DNA from: Cytobacillus praedii
GTDB lineage: Bacteria; Bacillota; Bacilli; Bacillales; Cytobacillaceae
NCBI RefSeq assembly: GCF_001439605.1
Contig: NZ_LMBX01000040.1
Span: 1-34,941 of the forward strand
Direction: 5' to 3'
Length of the DNA: 34,941 bases
Each line of letters opens with the position of its first letter. Within the stretch, counting starts at the first letter, position 1. The notes beneath the pieces are model-generated. The model saw only the letters and a program-made list of their open reading frames with translations, made no database searches and had not been told where the DNA came from. Shown one piece after another: positions 1-10,549 of the stretch. The translations under genes were made by a program, and so were the position numbers.

Positions 1-47
1 AAAAATAGAGAAAGGTGAATTTGAGGTCTCTCAAATTCACCTTTCTC
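1..47 (-). terminator. Rho-independent terminator of purA
   Basis: A perfect 18-bp inverted repeat (8-25 with 30-47, loop of 4) lies about 40 nt past the purA stop. Read on the minus strand it is followed by TATTTTT. The strong stem with a U-rich tail fits an intrinsic terminator ending the purA transcript. Confidence 0.9.
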
Positions 48-87
48 ACTATTTGAAGCTAGTTATGTCCCAGCCTCCCTTCTGCTA

Positions 88-1428
<1,341 letters not shown>

Positions 1429-1477
1429 TCATTAAAATGAAAAGCAAATATTCCTTTTATCCCTTTCAAACATTCCT

Positions 1478-1507
1478 ATTTTATCAACTATTACTGATAA
1501 AAGTCAA
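1478..1507 (-). promoter_or_regulatory. Predicted SigA promoter of purA
   Basis: On the minus strand TTGACT (1502-1507) and TAAAAT (1478-1483) are separated by 18 nt. This leaves a leader of about 90 nt before the purA start. The operator pair lies directly upstream of the -35 box. Confidence 0.6.
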
Positions 1508-1509
1508 CA

Positions 1510-1554
1510 AAACACGAACATTTTATATGAAAATATGAAAATATGTTCGTCTAA
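1510..1554. promoter_or_regulatory. Inverted pair of PurBox-like sites (PurR operator)
   Basis: Two copies of CGAACAT face each other: one on the plus strand at 1515-1521 and one on the minus strand with CGAAC at 1549-1545. Both fit the core of the Bacillus PurBox (AWWWCCGAACWWT). Aligned as 13-mers they cover 1510-1522 and 1542-1554 with 19 nt between. They sit just upstream of the purA -35 box, where PurR represses purA in B. subtilis. The half-sites are imperfect outside the core. Confidence 0.65.
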
Positions 1555-1607
1555 ATAGTGTGATATTTTCCTTTTTCCACGTTACACATTGCTCCCATGC
1601 TTCAAAT

Positions 1608-1645
1608 AAAAAAAAAGAGGACTAGCATGTACACTAGTCCTCTTT
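1608..1645 (-). terminator. Terminator of dnaB
   Basis: A 12-bp stem (1614-1625 with 1634-1645, loop of 8) begins 2 nt past the dnaB stop. It is followed on the minus strand by nine consecutive T residues, so it is a strong intrinsic terminator. Confidence 0.92.
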
Positions 1646-1647
1646 CT

Positions 1648-3012
1648 CTAGGCTCCTGGCGGCATCGATGAGTCATCATACCGCCTCTCTAAGTTTACGA
1701 ATTTATTATACTCTTTAACAAAGGCTAATTGTACCGTACCGACTGGACCATTACGCTGTTTAGCAATAATAATTTCAATGATATTCTTATCCTCTGATTC
1801 CTTATCATAATAGTCATCACGATATAAGAATGCAACAATATCCGCATCCTGCTCAATACTTCCTGATTCACGGATATCTGACATCATCGGACGCTTATCT
1901 TGACGCTGCTCGACTCCACGGGAAAGCTGGGATAGAGCGATAACAGGAATCTGCAGTTCACGTGCTAACGCTTTTAAAGAACGAGAAATCTCTGAAACCT
2001 CCTGCTGCCGGTTTTCACCTGAACGCCCACTGCCGAGAATCAACTGCAAATAGTCAATCAGGATCATCCCAAGACCATGCTCTTGCTTTAAACGGCGACA
2101 TTTTGAACGAATCTCTGTAATCCTGACGCCTGGTGTATCATCAATGAAGATACCCGCATTTGACAAGCTTCCCATCGCCATCGTCAGTTTGCCCCAATCA
2201 TCGTCTGTAAGTGAACCGGTACGAAGCCTTTGCGCATCAATATTTCCTTCTGCACAAAGCATACGCATCACAAGCTGTTCAGCACCCATCTCGAGACTGA
2301 ATATCGCAACATTCTCTTCTGTCTTTGTTGCAACATTCTGGGCTATATTTAAAGCAAAGGCCGTCTTACCAACTGAAGGACGGGCACCAACAATGATTAA
2401 ATCGTTGCGCTGAAAGCCCGCTGTCATTTTATCAAGCTCAGCAAAACCTGTTGGAATTCCAGTGATGTCCCCTTTTCGGTTATGCATCACTTCAATATTA
2501 TCGTAGGTACGTACGAGAACATCCTTGATATTATGAAAAGCTCCTGCGTTTTTTCTCTGAGCTACCTCAAGAATATTTTTTTCGGCTTCTCCAAGTAAGA
2601 CCTCAACCTCATCCTCACGTGCATATCCGTCCTGCGCAATGCTAGTTGCTGTTCGAATAAGGCGGCGGAGCAAAGATTTCTCTTCAACAATTTTTGCATA
2701 ATATTCGATGTTTGCCGCAGTTGGGACCGAGCCGGCGAGCTCACTTAAATAACTGACACCGCCAGTATCTTCGAGAAGCTGAGCTGCACTCAATTCTTCT
2801 GTCACCGTAACTAGATCTACCGCATTTCCTTGATCGTTTAGCTTCAGCATGGCATTAAAGATCTTTTGATGAGCCGCACGGTAAAAATCCTCTGGAATTA
2901 GAATTTCAGAAGCTAATGTGAGGGAAGATGGTTCAAGGAAGATCGCACCAAGAACCGCCTGCTCCGCTTCCATGTTTTGAGGCGGAAGACGATCTGCATA
3001 TAAATCACTCAT
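1648..3012 (-). CDS. dnaB: Replicative DNA helicase (DnaB family; DnaC in B. subtilis)
   Basis: This is the hexameric 5'-3' helicase that unwinds DNA at the replication fork. At 454 aa it equals the B. subtilis DnaC protein. The N-terminal DnaB domain (about 10-110), which contacts primase, is followed by a RecA-like ATPase domain. That domain has Walker A GARPSVGKT near residue 209, Walker B MILIDYLQL and a late arginine-finger region (SDIRESGSIEQDAD). AAGGAGG lies 9-10 nt before the ATG. In B. subtilis it is the distal gene of the yybS-gdpP-rplI cluster. Here a terminator and a repeat element separate it from rplI, so it probably has its own promoter; a weak candidate (TTGTAT, N19, GATAAT) lies upstream of the repeat. 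Confidence 0.98.
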   Translation of the reverse strand: MSDLYADRLPPQNMEAEQAVLGAIFLEPSSLTLASEILIPEDFYRAAHQKIFNAMLKLNDQGNAVDLVTVTEELSAAQLLEDTGGVSYLSELAGSVPTAANIEYYAKIVEEKSLLRRLIRTATSIAQDGYAREDEVEVLLGEAEKNILEVAQRKNAGAFHNIKDVLVRTYDNIEVMHNRKGDITGIPTGFAELDKMTAGFQRNDLIIVGARPSVGKTAFALNIAQNVATKTEENVAIFSLEMGAEQLVMRMLCAEGNIDAQRLRTGSLTDDDWGKLTMAMGSLSNAGIFIDDTPGVRITEIRSKCRRLKQEHGLGMILIDYLQLILGSGRSGENRQQEVSEISRSLKALARELQIPVIALSQLSRGVEQRQDKRPMMSDIRESGSIEQDADIVAFLYRDDYYDKESEDKNIIEIIIAKQRNGPVGTVQLAFVKEYNKFVNLERRYDDSSMPPGA

Positions 3013-3028
3013 CTATAAAACCTCCTTA

Positions 3029-3181
3029 AACTAAATGCGAAAGCGCCTTGACCAGCCCCGACAAGCATAAGACGAACCAGCAGGAAGGTTGATCTTTAAC
3101 CTTTTTGACGGATTGGCTTATGACCTCAAGGGGCTAGGCGCTGCAGCTGGATATAACTAAATGCGAAAGCGCCTCGACCAG
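3029..3181. repeat. Hairpin repeat element, copy A, with duplicated end
   Basis: The roughly 125-bp element folds into a long interrupted hairpin. Its paired segments are AGCGCC/GGCGCT (3042-3047, 3137-3142), AGCCCC/GGGGCT (3054-3059, 3130-3135), CATAAG/CTTATG (3066-3071, 3117-3122) and AAGGTT/AACCTT (3085-3090, 3098-3103). The first 27 bp (3029-3055) recur at 3155-3181 with one mismatch, a period of 126 nt. It lies just upstream of the dnaB ribosome site. Related copies are at 12165-12257 and 30939-31080. The rest of the gap to rplI (3182-3262) is AT-rich spacer. Confidence 0.85.
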
Positions 3182-3262
3182 GGCACTAAAAGTTAAAATC
3201 TATTAACTTAATCTATAAAATTATCATTTTGATAAAATACCGTCATACAAGCTAACACCTAG

Positions 3263-3298
3263 AAAAAATGTGATCAGCAAAAACCGATCACATTTTTT
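3263..3298 (-). terminator. Terminator after rplI
   Basis: A perfect 13-bp stem (3263-3275 with 3286-3298, loop of 10) ends in A6/T6 arms. The T-run lies on both strands, but only the minus-strand gdpP-rplI transcript enters it. It separates rplI from dnaB. Confidence 0.88.
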
Positions 3299-3345
3299 CA
3301 ACTCTTCTATTTTATCATGTTTATACGGAAATGGTACTTCCAAAT

Positions 3346-3795
3346 TTAGTTTGCTTCTTTTACATGAACATTTAGAGTAGCTGTCACTTCAGCATGAAGC
3401 TTGACAGACACTTTTGTATAGCCTAGTGTGCGTATCGCATCAGGCAGCTCAATTTTTCGCTTATCAACTTTTAAATTATGAGCCTTTTGAAGTTCTTCCG
3501 CAATCTGTTTGCTTGTAATTGAGCCGAATAAACGGCCGCCTTCACCTGCTTTTGTCGAGAACTCTAAAGTAATTTTATCCATTACTTCCTTAAGTTTCTT
3601 TGCATCTGCAAGCTCTTCTGCTGCAAGTTTTTCCTCTTTTTTCTTTTGGGCATTTAATGTGCTGACATTTGCCTGATTTGCCTCTACTGCTAAACCCTGC
3701 TTAATTAGAAAGTTTTGCGCATACCCGTCAGCAACATTCTTTACCTCTCCTTTTTTCCCTTTACCTTTTACGTCTTTCAGAAATATTACTTTCAT
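3346..3795 (-). CDS. rplI: 50S ribosomal protein L9
   Basis: L9 binds 23S rRNA near the L1 stalk and extends along the ribosome surface. The 149-aa protein has the typical two-domain form. An N-terminal domain opens [17 protein letters not shown] with [13 protein letters not shown] long charged helix (about 45-75) joins it to a C-terminal RNA-binding domain with the glycine-rich GGRLFGSIT. Its ATG overlaps the TGA of gdpP by 4 nt, which implies translational coupling. The gene ends at a terminator, so DUF2232-gdpP-rplI form one transcript. Confidence 0.98.
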   Translation of the reverse strand: MKVIFLKDVKGKGKKGEVKNVADGYAQNFLIKQGLAVEANQANVSTLNAQKKKEEKLAAEELADAKKLKEVMDKITLEFSTKAGEGGRLFGSITSKQIAEELQKAHNLKVDKRKIELPDAIRTLGYTKVSVKLHAEVTATLNVHVKEAN

Positions 3796-5765
3796 GCCTT
3801 TTTTCTCCCTTCCATATATTCATCAATTACATTTTGCAAACGTTCTTCTACTTCATCTAACGAAACATCTGAAAGCTGGGTAGCTGCATTAGTCAAATGC
3901 CCTCCACCTTCAAGATTTTCCATTATGACTTGGACATTTACATCGCCTAGTGAACGCGCACTTACACCCACTGTATATTCTGACCTTTTTGAAATGACAA
4001 ATGAGGCGATAACCCCATCCATCGTTAACAATGTATCTGCTGTCTGCGCGATCAGCACTTGGCTATACTCCTCATCCGGCTGCCCCTTTGCAATGGCAAT
4101 TCCCTCTCGATAAAAGTATACATTCTCAATGATTTTCGAACGCTTAATATACGTTTCTACATCTTCTTTTAAAAACTTCTGCACTAGAACAGTATCTGCT
4201 CCAAGCGAGCGCAAATAAGAAGCTGCATCGAAGGTCCGTGAACCTGTCCTTAATGAAAAACTCTTCGTATCCACAATAATCCCTGCTAACAACGCAGTAG
4301 CTTCAAGCATTTCAACTTTCCCATTCTTTGGCTGGTATTCAAGCAGCTCTGTTACAAGCTCAGCAGTTGAAGAAGCGTATGGCTCCATATAAACAAGCAA
4401 AGGGTTTTTTATAAACTCCTCGGCACGGCGATGATGGTCGATAACAACCACATGCTCAAGTCTATTAATGAGCTTTTCCTCGATTACCATGGACGGTTTA
4501 TGTGTGTCAACGACTACTAATAACGTATCCTCTGTCGCTATTTCCAGGGCTTGTGCAGGACTGATAAACTTCGCAAATAACTCTTCCTTCTTTTGGATTT
4601 CTCCCATTAAACGCTGGATGCCTGTATCAATTTCCTGGAAATTCACAACAATATACCCGTCACGCTTATTCATTTCAGCAATCTTGTGAATACCAATCGC
4701 TGCCCCAATGGCATCCATATCAGGATTCTTATGCCCCATGATAATAACTTTATCACTTTCAGTAATTAATTCCTTCAATGCATGGGCAATGACTCGGGCA
4801 CGTACCCTTGTTCTTTTTTCGACTGGATTTGTTTTCCCTCCGAAAAATTTCACTTTTCCATTCGTCTGCTTAATGGCTACTTGATCTCCGCCTCTTCCAA
4901 GTGCTAGATCAAGACTAGATTGGGCAAGAACGCCAAGTTCAGGAAGCGAAGATACGCCTGTTCCCACACCAATACTTAAAGTTAAAGGAATATTATGCTT
5001 CGAGGTTGTTTCCCTAACCTCATCAAGAATAGTAAATTTCCCTTTTTCAAGCTGTTGGAGTATTTGTTCATTATAAACAGCAATGAATCTTTCTGATGAT
5101 ACTCTCTTTAAGAATACCCCATTATCGACTGCCCATTTATTCAAAATGGAAGTCACAACATTGTTCATGCTGCTTCTGGTTTGATCATCCATCCCTTGTG
5201 TCAAATCATCGTAATTATCCAGGAAGATAATAGATAGCACCGTTCTTTCTTCCTGATACATTTTTTCAATTTCCGTTTGTTCTGTCACATCGAAAAAGTA
5301 TAATAGCCGTTCTTCAAGTTTTAGAATGACACGAAACTTCCGATCATGAAGGGTAATAATTTCCGTTTCCACTTCCTGTTTAATTAAAGGTATGAGTAAA
5401 TCTCCGACATCATAAAGCGATCTTCCTACTAACGTATCCTCATCAAAGCATGATGCTAAAAAAGGATTGGTCCATTCAATGAAATATTCATCATTAATCA
5501 GCATGATCCCAATCGGCATTTCCAGCAGAGCCTCTTCACCGACTTTTTTTACCCGGTATGACAGAGTGGTTATGTATTCTTCTGTTTCCTTCTTCTGCAT
5601 TGCATTCACTTTAAAAATATAATAAAAAGGAGGAAAGAAGAGAATAAATCCCAATATACTCAAAAGCCAGTTATAATACGCTAATATTCCGAGAAGCACC
5701 ACTGTTATGCCCATCAACCCAAAAATGGGATAGCGAATGGACCGCTTTTCTAAATAAGATGGCAT
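3792..5765 (-). CDS. gdpP: Cyclic-di-AMP phosphodiesterase GdpP
   Basis: GdpP hydrolyses c-di-AMP to pApA and so influences potassium balance, cell-wall stress and beta-lactam tolerance. The 657-aa protein has two N-terminal membrane helices (about 14-32 and 34-52), a PAS-like haem/ligand domain (about 80-165), a degenerate GGDEF domain (about 170-305), then DHH (about 335-500) and DHHA1 domains. Metal ligands are visible: H345, D349, D351, D420, the DHH triad at 443-445 and D499. GGGH is at 620-623. The GGDEF signature is altered to GRGGDQ, as is usual in this family, which has lost cyclase activity. GGGAG precedes the ATG. It overlaps rplI by 4 nt. Confidence 0.96.
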   Translation of the reverse strand: MPSYLEKRSIRYPIFGLMGITVVLLGILAYYNWLLSILGFILFFPPFYYIFKVNAMQKKETEEYITTLSYRVKKVGEEALLEMPIGIMLINDEYFIEWTNPFLASCFDEDTLVGRSLYDVGDLLIPLIKQEVETEIITLHDRKFRVILKLEERLLYFFDVTEQTEIEKMYQEERTVLSIIFLDNYDDLTQGMDDQTRSSMNNVVTSILNKWAVDNGVFLKRVSSERFIAVYNEQILQQLEKGKFTILDEVRETTSKHNIPLTLSIGVGTGVSSLPELGVLAQSSLDLALGRGGDQVAIKQTNGKVKFFGGKTNPVEKRTRVRARVIAHALKELITESDKVIIMGHKNPDMDAIGAAIGIHKIAEMNKRDGYIVVNFQEIDTGIQRLMGEIQKKEELFAKFISPAQALEIATEDTLLVVVDTHKPSMVIEEKLINRLEHVVVIDHHRRAEEFIKNPLLVYMEPYASSTAELVTELLEYQPKNGKVEMLEATALLAGIIVDTKSFSLRTGSRTFDAASYLRSLGADTVLVQKFLKEDVETYIKRSKIIENVYFYREGIAIAKGQPDEEYSQVLIAQTADTLLTMDGVIASFVISKRSEYTVGVSARSLGDVNVQVIMENLEGGGHLTNAATQLSDVSLDEVEERLQNVIDEYMEGRKKA

Positions 5766-5833
5766 TCTTTTCAGCTCCCTAACAGTAGTGTTAGATGACT
5801 ATCAAAAAGACGAGTTTCTTTTTGAATACTCAT

Positions 5834-6778
5834 TTATCTATTTTTGCTTTCAAACCTTTTCCTTAATTCAAACCCTAAGTCAATTATACCTAATATCCTA
5901 ACAATAGGAAGGAGAATTGGGGGAAAGAATGTGAAGACTGTTGCAATAATAGGAACTGCTTTGTGTATGCCTTTCATATCACAAATATAAAATAAAAATG
6001 CTATCCCTTGAACGACCATACAAAGCTGAAGGATAAATGAAAGATTAACCAAGGCTAAATACCAATAATCTCCTTCTTCAGGTTTTAATATAAACGAAGC
6101 GAGCATGATGACCAAATAGTACCAAAGGATGCTTTTTGGGAAAGTAAGCTCTTTTAAAGGCATTCTCTGCTGCATGTTCACTCCAAGCCTTTTAACAATT
6201 GGAAAAGAAACTAACTCGATCAATAGAACAGCAGCTATCGAGGTCATAACGAATAAACTTGGTGTTAATGTTTCAATCATTTTAATAAATGCATCAAAAC
6301 GTTCTAAGACAGCCCCATCGACATTCTGCCCTAAAGCTTCGACAATAGCCACTGATTGATCAAGCGATTCCTTCATCATCTGAATAAATTCTTCAATTAA
6401 ATTCATCTTAAAAAAGACAACTGATGCAGCATATTGTACGAGTAATGCAATTAAAAAGACGAGTGTGGCAGTAACAAAAGTAGACATTCTACTCTTTTCC
6501 AATTGGATAAAGTATCCAATCACAAGACCCGCTGCTCCATAAGAAAGCGTAAGGGGCAATGCAAGAATGGTTCCTACTAAGATAGATAGAATGATCGCAG
6601 CAACGAGAAAAACAAAGGAATTCATCCGTGTATTCTTTGCCGCAAATAAAATAAACGGGACCGCTAAAAATAAGTTCGTAACAATCCCTAATACCGGGAT
6701 ATAGATAGTCATTAAAATCAAAACAGCAAAAACAGCTAAACAAAGTGCTCCTTCTGTTAACTTATGTGCATTTTTCAA
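5834..6778 (-). CDS. DUF2232 polytopic membrane protein (YybS-like)
   Basis: This is a 314-aa hydrophobic protein with about eight predicted membrane segments, beginning at residues 10-30 and ending near 295. Length, composition and position next to gdpP match B. subtilis YybS (DUF2232). Its molecular function is not established. DUF2232 proteins look like small-molecule or S-component-type transport subunits, but I see no catalytic motif. The start is TTG at 6778, with a GGGGGTGG ribosome site 4-5 nt upstream and no better ATG nearby. A good promoter lies about 35 nt upstream. It probably leads the operon with gdpP and rplI. Confidence 0.85.
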   Translation of the reverse strand: MKNAHKLTEGALCLAVFAVLILMTIYIPVLGIVTNLFLAVPFILFAAKNTRMNSFVFLVAAIILSILVGTILALPLTLSYGAAGLVIGYFIQLEKSRMSTFVTATLVFLIALLVQYAASVVFFKMNLIEEFIQMMKESLDQSVAIVEALGQNVDGAVLERFDAFIKMIETLTPSLFVMTSIAAVLLIELVSFPIVKRLGVNMQQRMPLKELTFPKSILWYYLVIMLASFILKPEEGDYWYLALVNLSFILQLCMVVQGIAFLFYICDMKGIHKAVPIIATVFTFFPPILLPIVRILGIIDLGFELRKRFESKNR

Positions 6779-6811
6779 TTTTCCACCCCCTAATGGGCAC
6801 TCATAAAGTCT

Positions 6812-6840
6812 ATTTTAGCTAGTAATATAGTCAGATTCAA
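6812..6840 (-). promoter_or_regulatory. Predicted SigA promoter of DUF2232-gdpP-rplI
   Basis: On the minus strand TTGAAT (6835-6840) and TAAAAT (6812-6817) are 17 nt apart, just upstream of the TTG-started DUF2232 gene. Confidence 0.6.
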
Positions 6841-6918
6841 CTATACGATACTCCGCAGGAGAACAAATGTAATCACAGAATGGTTTAACGGCCAAGTTTT
6901 GAAGGAATTATTTTCTAA

Positions 6919-6957
6919 TAGAAAAGGGATATCAAAAATTATGATATCCCTTTCCCT
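6919..6957 (-). terminator. Hairpin after the chemotaxis receptor gene
   Basis: A 12-bp stem (6923-6934 with 6942-6953, loop of 7) starts just past the stop codon. The minus-strand tail is only TTTTCTATT, so termination may be moderate. Confidence 0.7.
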
Positions 6958-6958
6958 T

Positions 6959-8950
6959 TTAATTAATTTTAAACTTTTCTACTACTTCTTTTAATTCATT
7001 ACTTAATTCCGTTAATTGTTCCGCTGATGCAGCAACTGACTGAAGCGCGTGAAGCTGTTCATCTGTAGAGGCACTAACTTCCTCACAGGATGCAGCTGCC
7101 TGTTCAGCCATGGCAGCCATGCTATGAATGCCACTTACTACTTCTTCTTTACTTTCAGAGAGGTGAATCATCTCATTGCTAATATAAAGGATTGAGTTTC
7201 TCATGCCTTCAACAAGTCCTGAAATGTTTTGGAAGTTTTGCTCCGTTTCACTTACCACCTCTGATTGCTGATTAAAGGTTTCCTTCGTCTTATTCATCGA
7301 TTCAACAGCTTGGAGGGCGCCATTTTGAATATCAGTAATGGTTAGCTTCACTTCATCTGTGGCTACAACTGATTGCTCTGCAAGTTTCCTTACCTCTTCA
7401 GCTACAACTGCAAAGCCCTTCCCATGCTCACCTGCACGAGCAGCTTCAATACTAGCATTTAAGGCTAATAAATTGGTTTGTGAGCTTATTTCTGTAATAG
7501 TGGTCATTACCTTTTCAATCTTTACAATCTTATTCTCCAGGTCAGTGATTACTTCTTCCATGGAGCCAAGGTATTCTCTTGATGTCGTAAATGATCCTTT
7601 TAAATGACCAATCTGTCTGATCCCTGATTGATTGATGTCATCAGCTTTTTCTGCTAGAGAAGTCATCTCAGTAGCTTTTCCACTAATATCATTAATTTGA
7701 GTGCTTAATTGATTAGATAATTGATTTGCTGTTTCTGCTTCTGCTGCAGATTGCGTAGCGCCTTTAGCAATTTCGTTAATAGCGGCCGCCATTTCCTCAC
7801 TAGAAGCATTTGTTTCTTCAGAAACAGCACTTAAACTTTCCGCTGATTCTTTTACATTATTGACAGATAAATTCACTGCGGTCAGAATGGATTTCATATT
7901 TTCCACCATGGTGTTAAAATGGCCGCTTAATTCGCCAATTTCATCCTTGGATGTTTCATTTACTTTCACCATCAAATTACCGTTCGATACTTGATTAAAT
8001 GCCTTCTTAAGTAATCCAAGAGGTTTTGTCAAACCAACAGCAACAAAATACGTAATGGCTATAGCAATAATAATGCCAATAACGGAAATAAGAACAATAC
8101 TATTTCTAATCTTTAAAGCAGTCACCATCAAATCCTTATCAGTATAGGCTGCGCCCACCTTCCACTCTGTTCCAGGAACAGTATCAAAAACTAACTTTTT
8201 ATCTGCACCTTCATACACATAACTGATGACGCCATCACCTTTTGGATGTTCATACATTTCTTTAATAAATGAAAGATCCATCAAATTGTTGGTTCTTTCT
8301 GTTGGGTGAACGATTGCTGTTCCCTGTTGAGAAAAGACAAATGGGTACCCATTGTATCCTATACGGACTGAACTAATCATATCTGTTACATCTGTAAGCT
8401 TTATATCCAGACCAATGACACCAACTACTTTAGATCCTTCTTGCACTGCATATGATGCTGTCACAACATATTCCTTTGTAGCTGCATCTTCATATGGTTC
8501 ACTCCAAACTACCTGATCAGGGTTTGCTGCAGCCTTTTTATACCAATCGCGGGAAGTTGGATCGAAATCCGCCCCTAAGTCTGCCTTTGGAGCGATGCTT
8601 AAGTCTTTGTTCGCACTTGCTACATAAATAGAAGTAACATCATTGTTCTTATCGAGGAAATTGGTAAAGTCCTTTTCTAGTTCAACATTTACCTTTTCAT
8701 CGCCATGTGTCTTAACATAATCAATTACACGTCCTGATTCCGATAAAAACTGCATATTTGTTGAATGTTTTTCAAGAAACAGACGAAGTGAATTATTCAT
8801 TTCCGCAACAATACTCTTTGTTTGGCCAACTACATCTTTTTCAACTTCATGATCTGTTTGCTGATAGACAAAAAAACCAACTGCTGTAAGAACAGCAATA
8901 AATAATACAGAAATCAGTAAAATAAGCTTGCCTTTTATAGATTTCAACAA
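6959..8950 (-). CDS. Methyl-accepting chemotaxis protein, dCache type
   Basis: A 663-aa transmembrane receptor that would signal to CheA/CheW to bias flagellar rotation. Membrane helices at about 9-29 and 284-306 bracket an extracellular double-Cache domain. A HAMP domain (about 306-360) and a methyl-accepting coiled coil follow. The conserved hairpin tip is at about 487-527 ([22 protein letters not shown]). The membrane-distal Cache half has Y109, R134, W136, Y137, Y153, D155 and D182, an arrangement like the amino-acid-binding dCache_1 motif, so an amino-acid ligand is inferred. Size and order resemble B. subtilis McpA/McpB/TlpA. The start is TTG at 8950 behind GGGGGAG. It is not part of the standard oriC gene order, so it was inserted here or moved. 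A SigD-like promoter lies upstream. Confidence 0.93.
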   Translation of the reverse strand: MLKSIKGKLILLISVLFIAVLTAVGFFVYQQTDHEVEKDVVGQTKSIVAEMNNSLRLFLEKHSTNMQFLSESGRVIDYVKTHGDEKVNVELEKDFTNFLDKNNDVTSIYVASANKDLSIAPKADLGADFDPTSRDWYKKAAANPDQVVWSEPYEDAATKEYVVTASYAVQEGSKVVGVIGLDIKLTDVTDMISSVRIGYNGYPFVFSQQGTAIVHPTERTNNLMDLSFIKEMYEHPKGDGVISYVYEGADKKLVFDTVPGTEWKVGAAYTDKDLMVTALKIRNSIVLISVIGIIIAIAITYFVAVGLTKPLGLLKKAFNQVSNGNLMVKVNETSKDEIGELSGHFNTMVENMKSILTAVNLSVNNVKESAESLSAVSEETNASSEEMAAAINEIAKGATQSAAEAETANQLSNQLSTQINDISGKATEMTSLAEKADDINQSGIRQIGHLKGSFTTSREYLGSMEEVITDLENKIVKIEKVMTTITEISSQTNLLALNASIEAARAGEHGKGFAVVAEEVRKLAEQSVVATDEVKLTITDIQNGALQAVESMNKTKETFNQQSEVVSETEQNFQNISGLVEGMRNSILYISNEMIHLSESKEEVVSGIHSMAAMAEQAAASCEEVSASTDEQLHALQSVAASAEQLTELSNELKEVVEKFKIN

Positions 8951-9084
8951 GATTTCTCCCCCTTTTTTACTTTAATTTAAGCTATCGTTTATACAATTTC
9001 AGTTAGATAATTTCCCTATCGCTCTATTGCTTTTCCCCTATTTTCTTCTCCCCTTATTCCATCCAATATAACTAATCAGTCATT

Positions 9085-9111
9085 ATTTCGACATAATACA
9101 ACATATATTTA
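9085..9111 (-). promoter_or_regulatory. Candidate SigD (flagellar) promoter of the receptor gene
   Basis: On the minus strand TAAA (9111-9108), a 15-nt spacer and GTCGAAAT (9092-9085) match 4/4 of the -35 and 6/8 of the -10 of the Bacillus SigD consensus (TAAA, N14-16, GCCGATAT). It is about 135 nt upstream of the chemotaxis receptor start. Chemoreceptor genes are usually SigD-dependent. Confidence 0.45.
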
Positions 9112-9170
9112 ATACTTTTGTAGTAAAATTCATAATAAAATAATTACCAATCTTGTGAATTTTAGACACA

Positions 9171-9203
9171 AAAAAAAGACATCGATTCACTCGATGTCTT
9201 TTT
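9171..9203 (-). terminator. Terminator of the rpsF-ssb-rpsR operon
   Basis: A 13-bp perfect stem (9173-9185 with 9191-9203, loop of 5) sits 5 nt past the rpsR stop. The minus-strand T-run is seven long. Confidence 0.92.
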
Positions 9204-9208
9204 AAAAA

Positions 9209-9469
<261 letters not shown>

Positions 9470-9496
9470 TTATTGTGTTATAAAATAATCGGTCTG

Positions 9497-10000
9497 TTAG
9501 AACGGTAGATCATCATCTGAAATATCAATTTGGCCGTCATTGGCAAATGGATCTTTGTCTACACGTGTATATCCCTGATTATCTCGGTTGTACTGCGGTT
9601 GTTGATTCTGATTGTTGTTCCCAAATGGGAAATCCTGTTCCCTAGGAGAGCCATAGCCAGCGCCTTCGCCTTTATTACTATTGCGCGGTTCTAAGAATTG
9701 AACACTTTCAGCCTGAACTTCAGTCACATATACGCGCTTTCCGTCTTGGCCTTCATAACTACGCGTTTGAATTCGCCCATCTACACCTGCAAGACTTCCC
9801 TTTTTCAAAAAGTTTGCTACGTTCTCTGCTGGCTTTCTCCAAATCACACAGTTAATAAAGTCCGCTTCTCGTTCACCTTGCTGATTCGTAAACGTACGAT
9901 TTACTGCAAGAGTAAAAGTTGCAACCGGCACTCCATTTGGGGTATACCGCAATTCTGGATCCTTTGTCAAACGTCCGACAAGAACAACACGGTTCATCAT
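9497..10000 (-). CDS. ssb: Single-stranded DNA-binding protein SsbA
   Basis: SSB coats single-stranded DNA at forks and recruits repair and replication partners through its C-terminal tip. The 167-aa protein has an N-terminal OB fold (about 1-105; [23 protein letters not shown]). A Gly/Asn/Gln-rich linker (about 110-150) and the acidic tip DISDDDLPF follow. I chose the ATG at 10000 because GGAAGGAG lies about 9 nt upstream and B. subtilis SsbA begins [11 protein letters not shown]. Starting at the next ATG (9997) would remove only one residue. A longer reading that begins MWDNGW has no homology. It lies between rpsF and rpsR. Confidence 0.97.
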   Translation of the reverse strand: MMNRVVLVGRLTKDPELRYTPNGVPVATFTLAVNRTFTNQQGEREADFINCVIWRKPAENVANFLKKGSLAGVDGRIQTRSYEGQDGKRVYVTEVQAESVQFLEPRNSNKGEGAGYGSPREQDFPFGNNNQNQQPQYNRDNQGYTRVDKDPFANDGQIDISDDDLPF

Positions 10001-10057
10001 TAGAATCAACTCCTTCCAACCATTGTCCCACATGGAACATCTTGGTAAAGCAATCTA

Positions 10058-10345
10058 TTATTTTTCGTCTTTAACAACGATATGACGGATAATGTCTTCG
10101 TTGATCTTAGCTAAACGTGTGAATTCGTCTACTGCTTTCGCTTCAGCATTCACATGCATTAATTGGTAGTAGCCATCGCGGAAATCATTGATTTCATAAG
10201 CTAAACGACGCTTACCCCACTCTTTAGAATCAGTCAATTCCGCACCGTTATCAGTTAAGATTGTGTTAAAACGCTCGATAAGAGCTTTTTTAGCCTCATC
10301 TTCAATGTTTGGGCGGATGATGTACATGATTTCGTACTTTCTCAT
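10058..10345 (-). CDS. rpsF: 30S ribosomal protein S6
   Basis: S6 pairs with S18 on the 30S platform. The 95-aa protein begins [20 protein letters not shown] and has the ferredoxin-like S6 fold, including [12 protein letters not shown] and DGYYQLMHV. The ATG at 10345 is preceded by AGGAGGTGA at optimal spacing. A longer in-frame extension upstream lacks homology and overlaps the leader hairpin. First gene of the rpsF-ssb-rpsR operon, with an excellent promoter at 10420-10448. Confidence 0.98.
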   Translation of the reverse strand: MRKYEIMYIIRPNIEDEAKKALIERFNTILTDNGAELTDSKEWGKRRLAYEINDFRDGYYQLMHVNAEAKAVDEFTRLAKINEDIIRHIVVKDEK

Positions 10346-10372
10346 CACTTTCACCTCCTTTTGGTCTAAACG

Positions 10373-10387
10373 GCCCGACATCCGGGC
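10373..10387 (-). promoter_or_regulatory. Leader hairpin of rpsF, possible S6:S18 autoregulatory site
   Basis: A 5-bp GC stem (GCCCG/CGGGC, loop of 5) followed by CCG lies in the rpsF leader between promoter and ribosome site. In many bacteria the S6:S18 complex binds an rpsF-leader structure that carries a CCG element. The match here is by position and the CCG only, so the assignment is tentative. Confidence 0.35.
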
Positions 10388-10419
10388 AAGGAGCAATTAT
10401 TCATTACTCACAAGATGAA

Positions 10420-10448
10420 AGTATAGCATATAAATTCAACATTTGCAA
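10420..10448 (-). promoter_or_regulatory. Predicted SigA promoter of rpsF-ssb-rpsR
   Basis: On the minus strand TTGCAA (10443-10448), a 17-nt spacer and TATACT (10420-10425) with the extended TGC before the -10. This gives a leader of about 65-70 nt. Confidence 0.7.
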
Positions 10449-10501
10449 TGCAAGTCCTCTATTCTTAAGAACTAATAAGGAAAGACTAAGATCTAAGAAA
10501 C

Positions 10502-10534
10502 AAAAAACACTGCAGTTAAAATCTGCAGTGTTTT
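10502..10534 (-). terminator. Terminator of ychF
   Basis: A 12-bp stem (10504-10515 with 10523-10534, loop of 7) lies 15 nt past the ychF stop. Its minus-strand tail is TTTTTTGTTT. Confidence 0.9.
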
Positions 10535-10549
10535 AAAGCTTATTCGTTA

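Noticed and set aside
3029..3181. A CRISPR array or riboswitch at the repeat upstream of dnaB
   Set aside because: There are only two partial copies of a long unit with no spacers, and no known ligand-binding core is recognisable.
3715..4113. A 132-codon plus-strand frame opposite rplI and gdpP
   Set aside because: It is antisense to two well-supported genes with clear homology, and its composition is that of a reverse-strand shadow.
9698..10003. A 101-codon plus-strand frame opposite ssb
   Set aside because: It is a shadow of the SSB gene; no homology or start signal.
10024..10039. A parS-like palindrome, TGTCCCACATGGAACA, upstream of ssb
   Set aside because: It has three mismatches to the B. 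subtilis parS, one in the CACGTG core, so ParB loading is unlikely.
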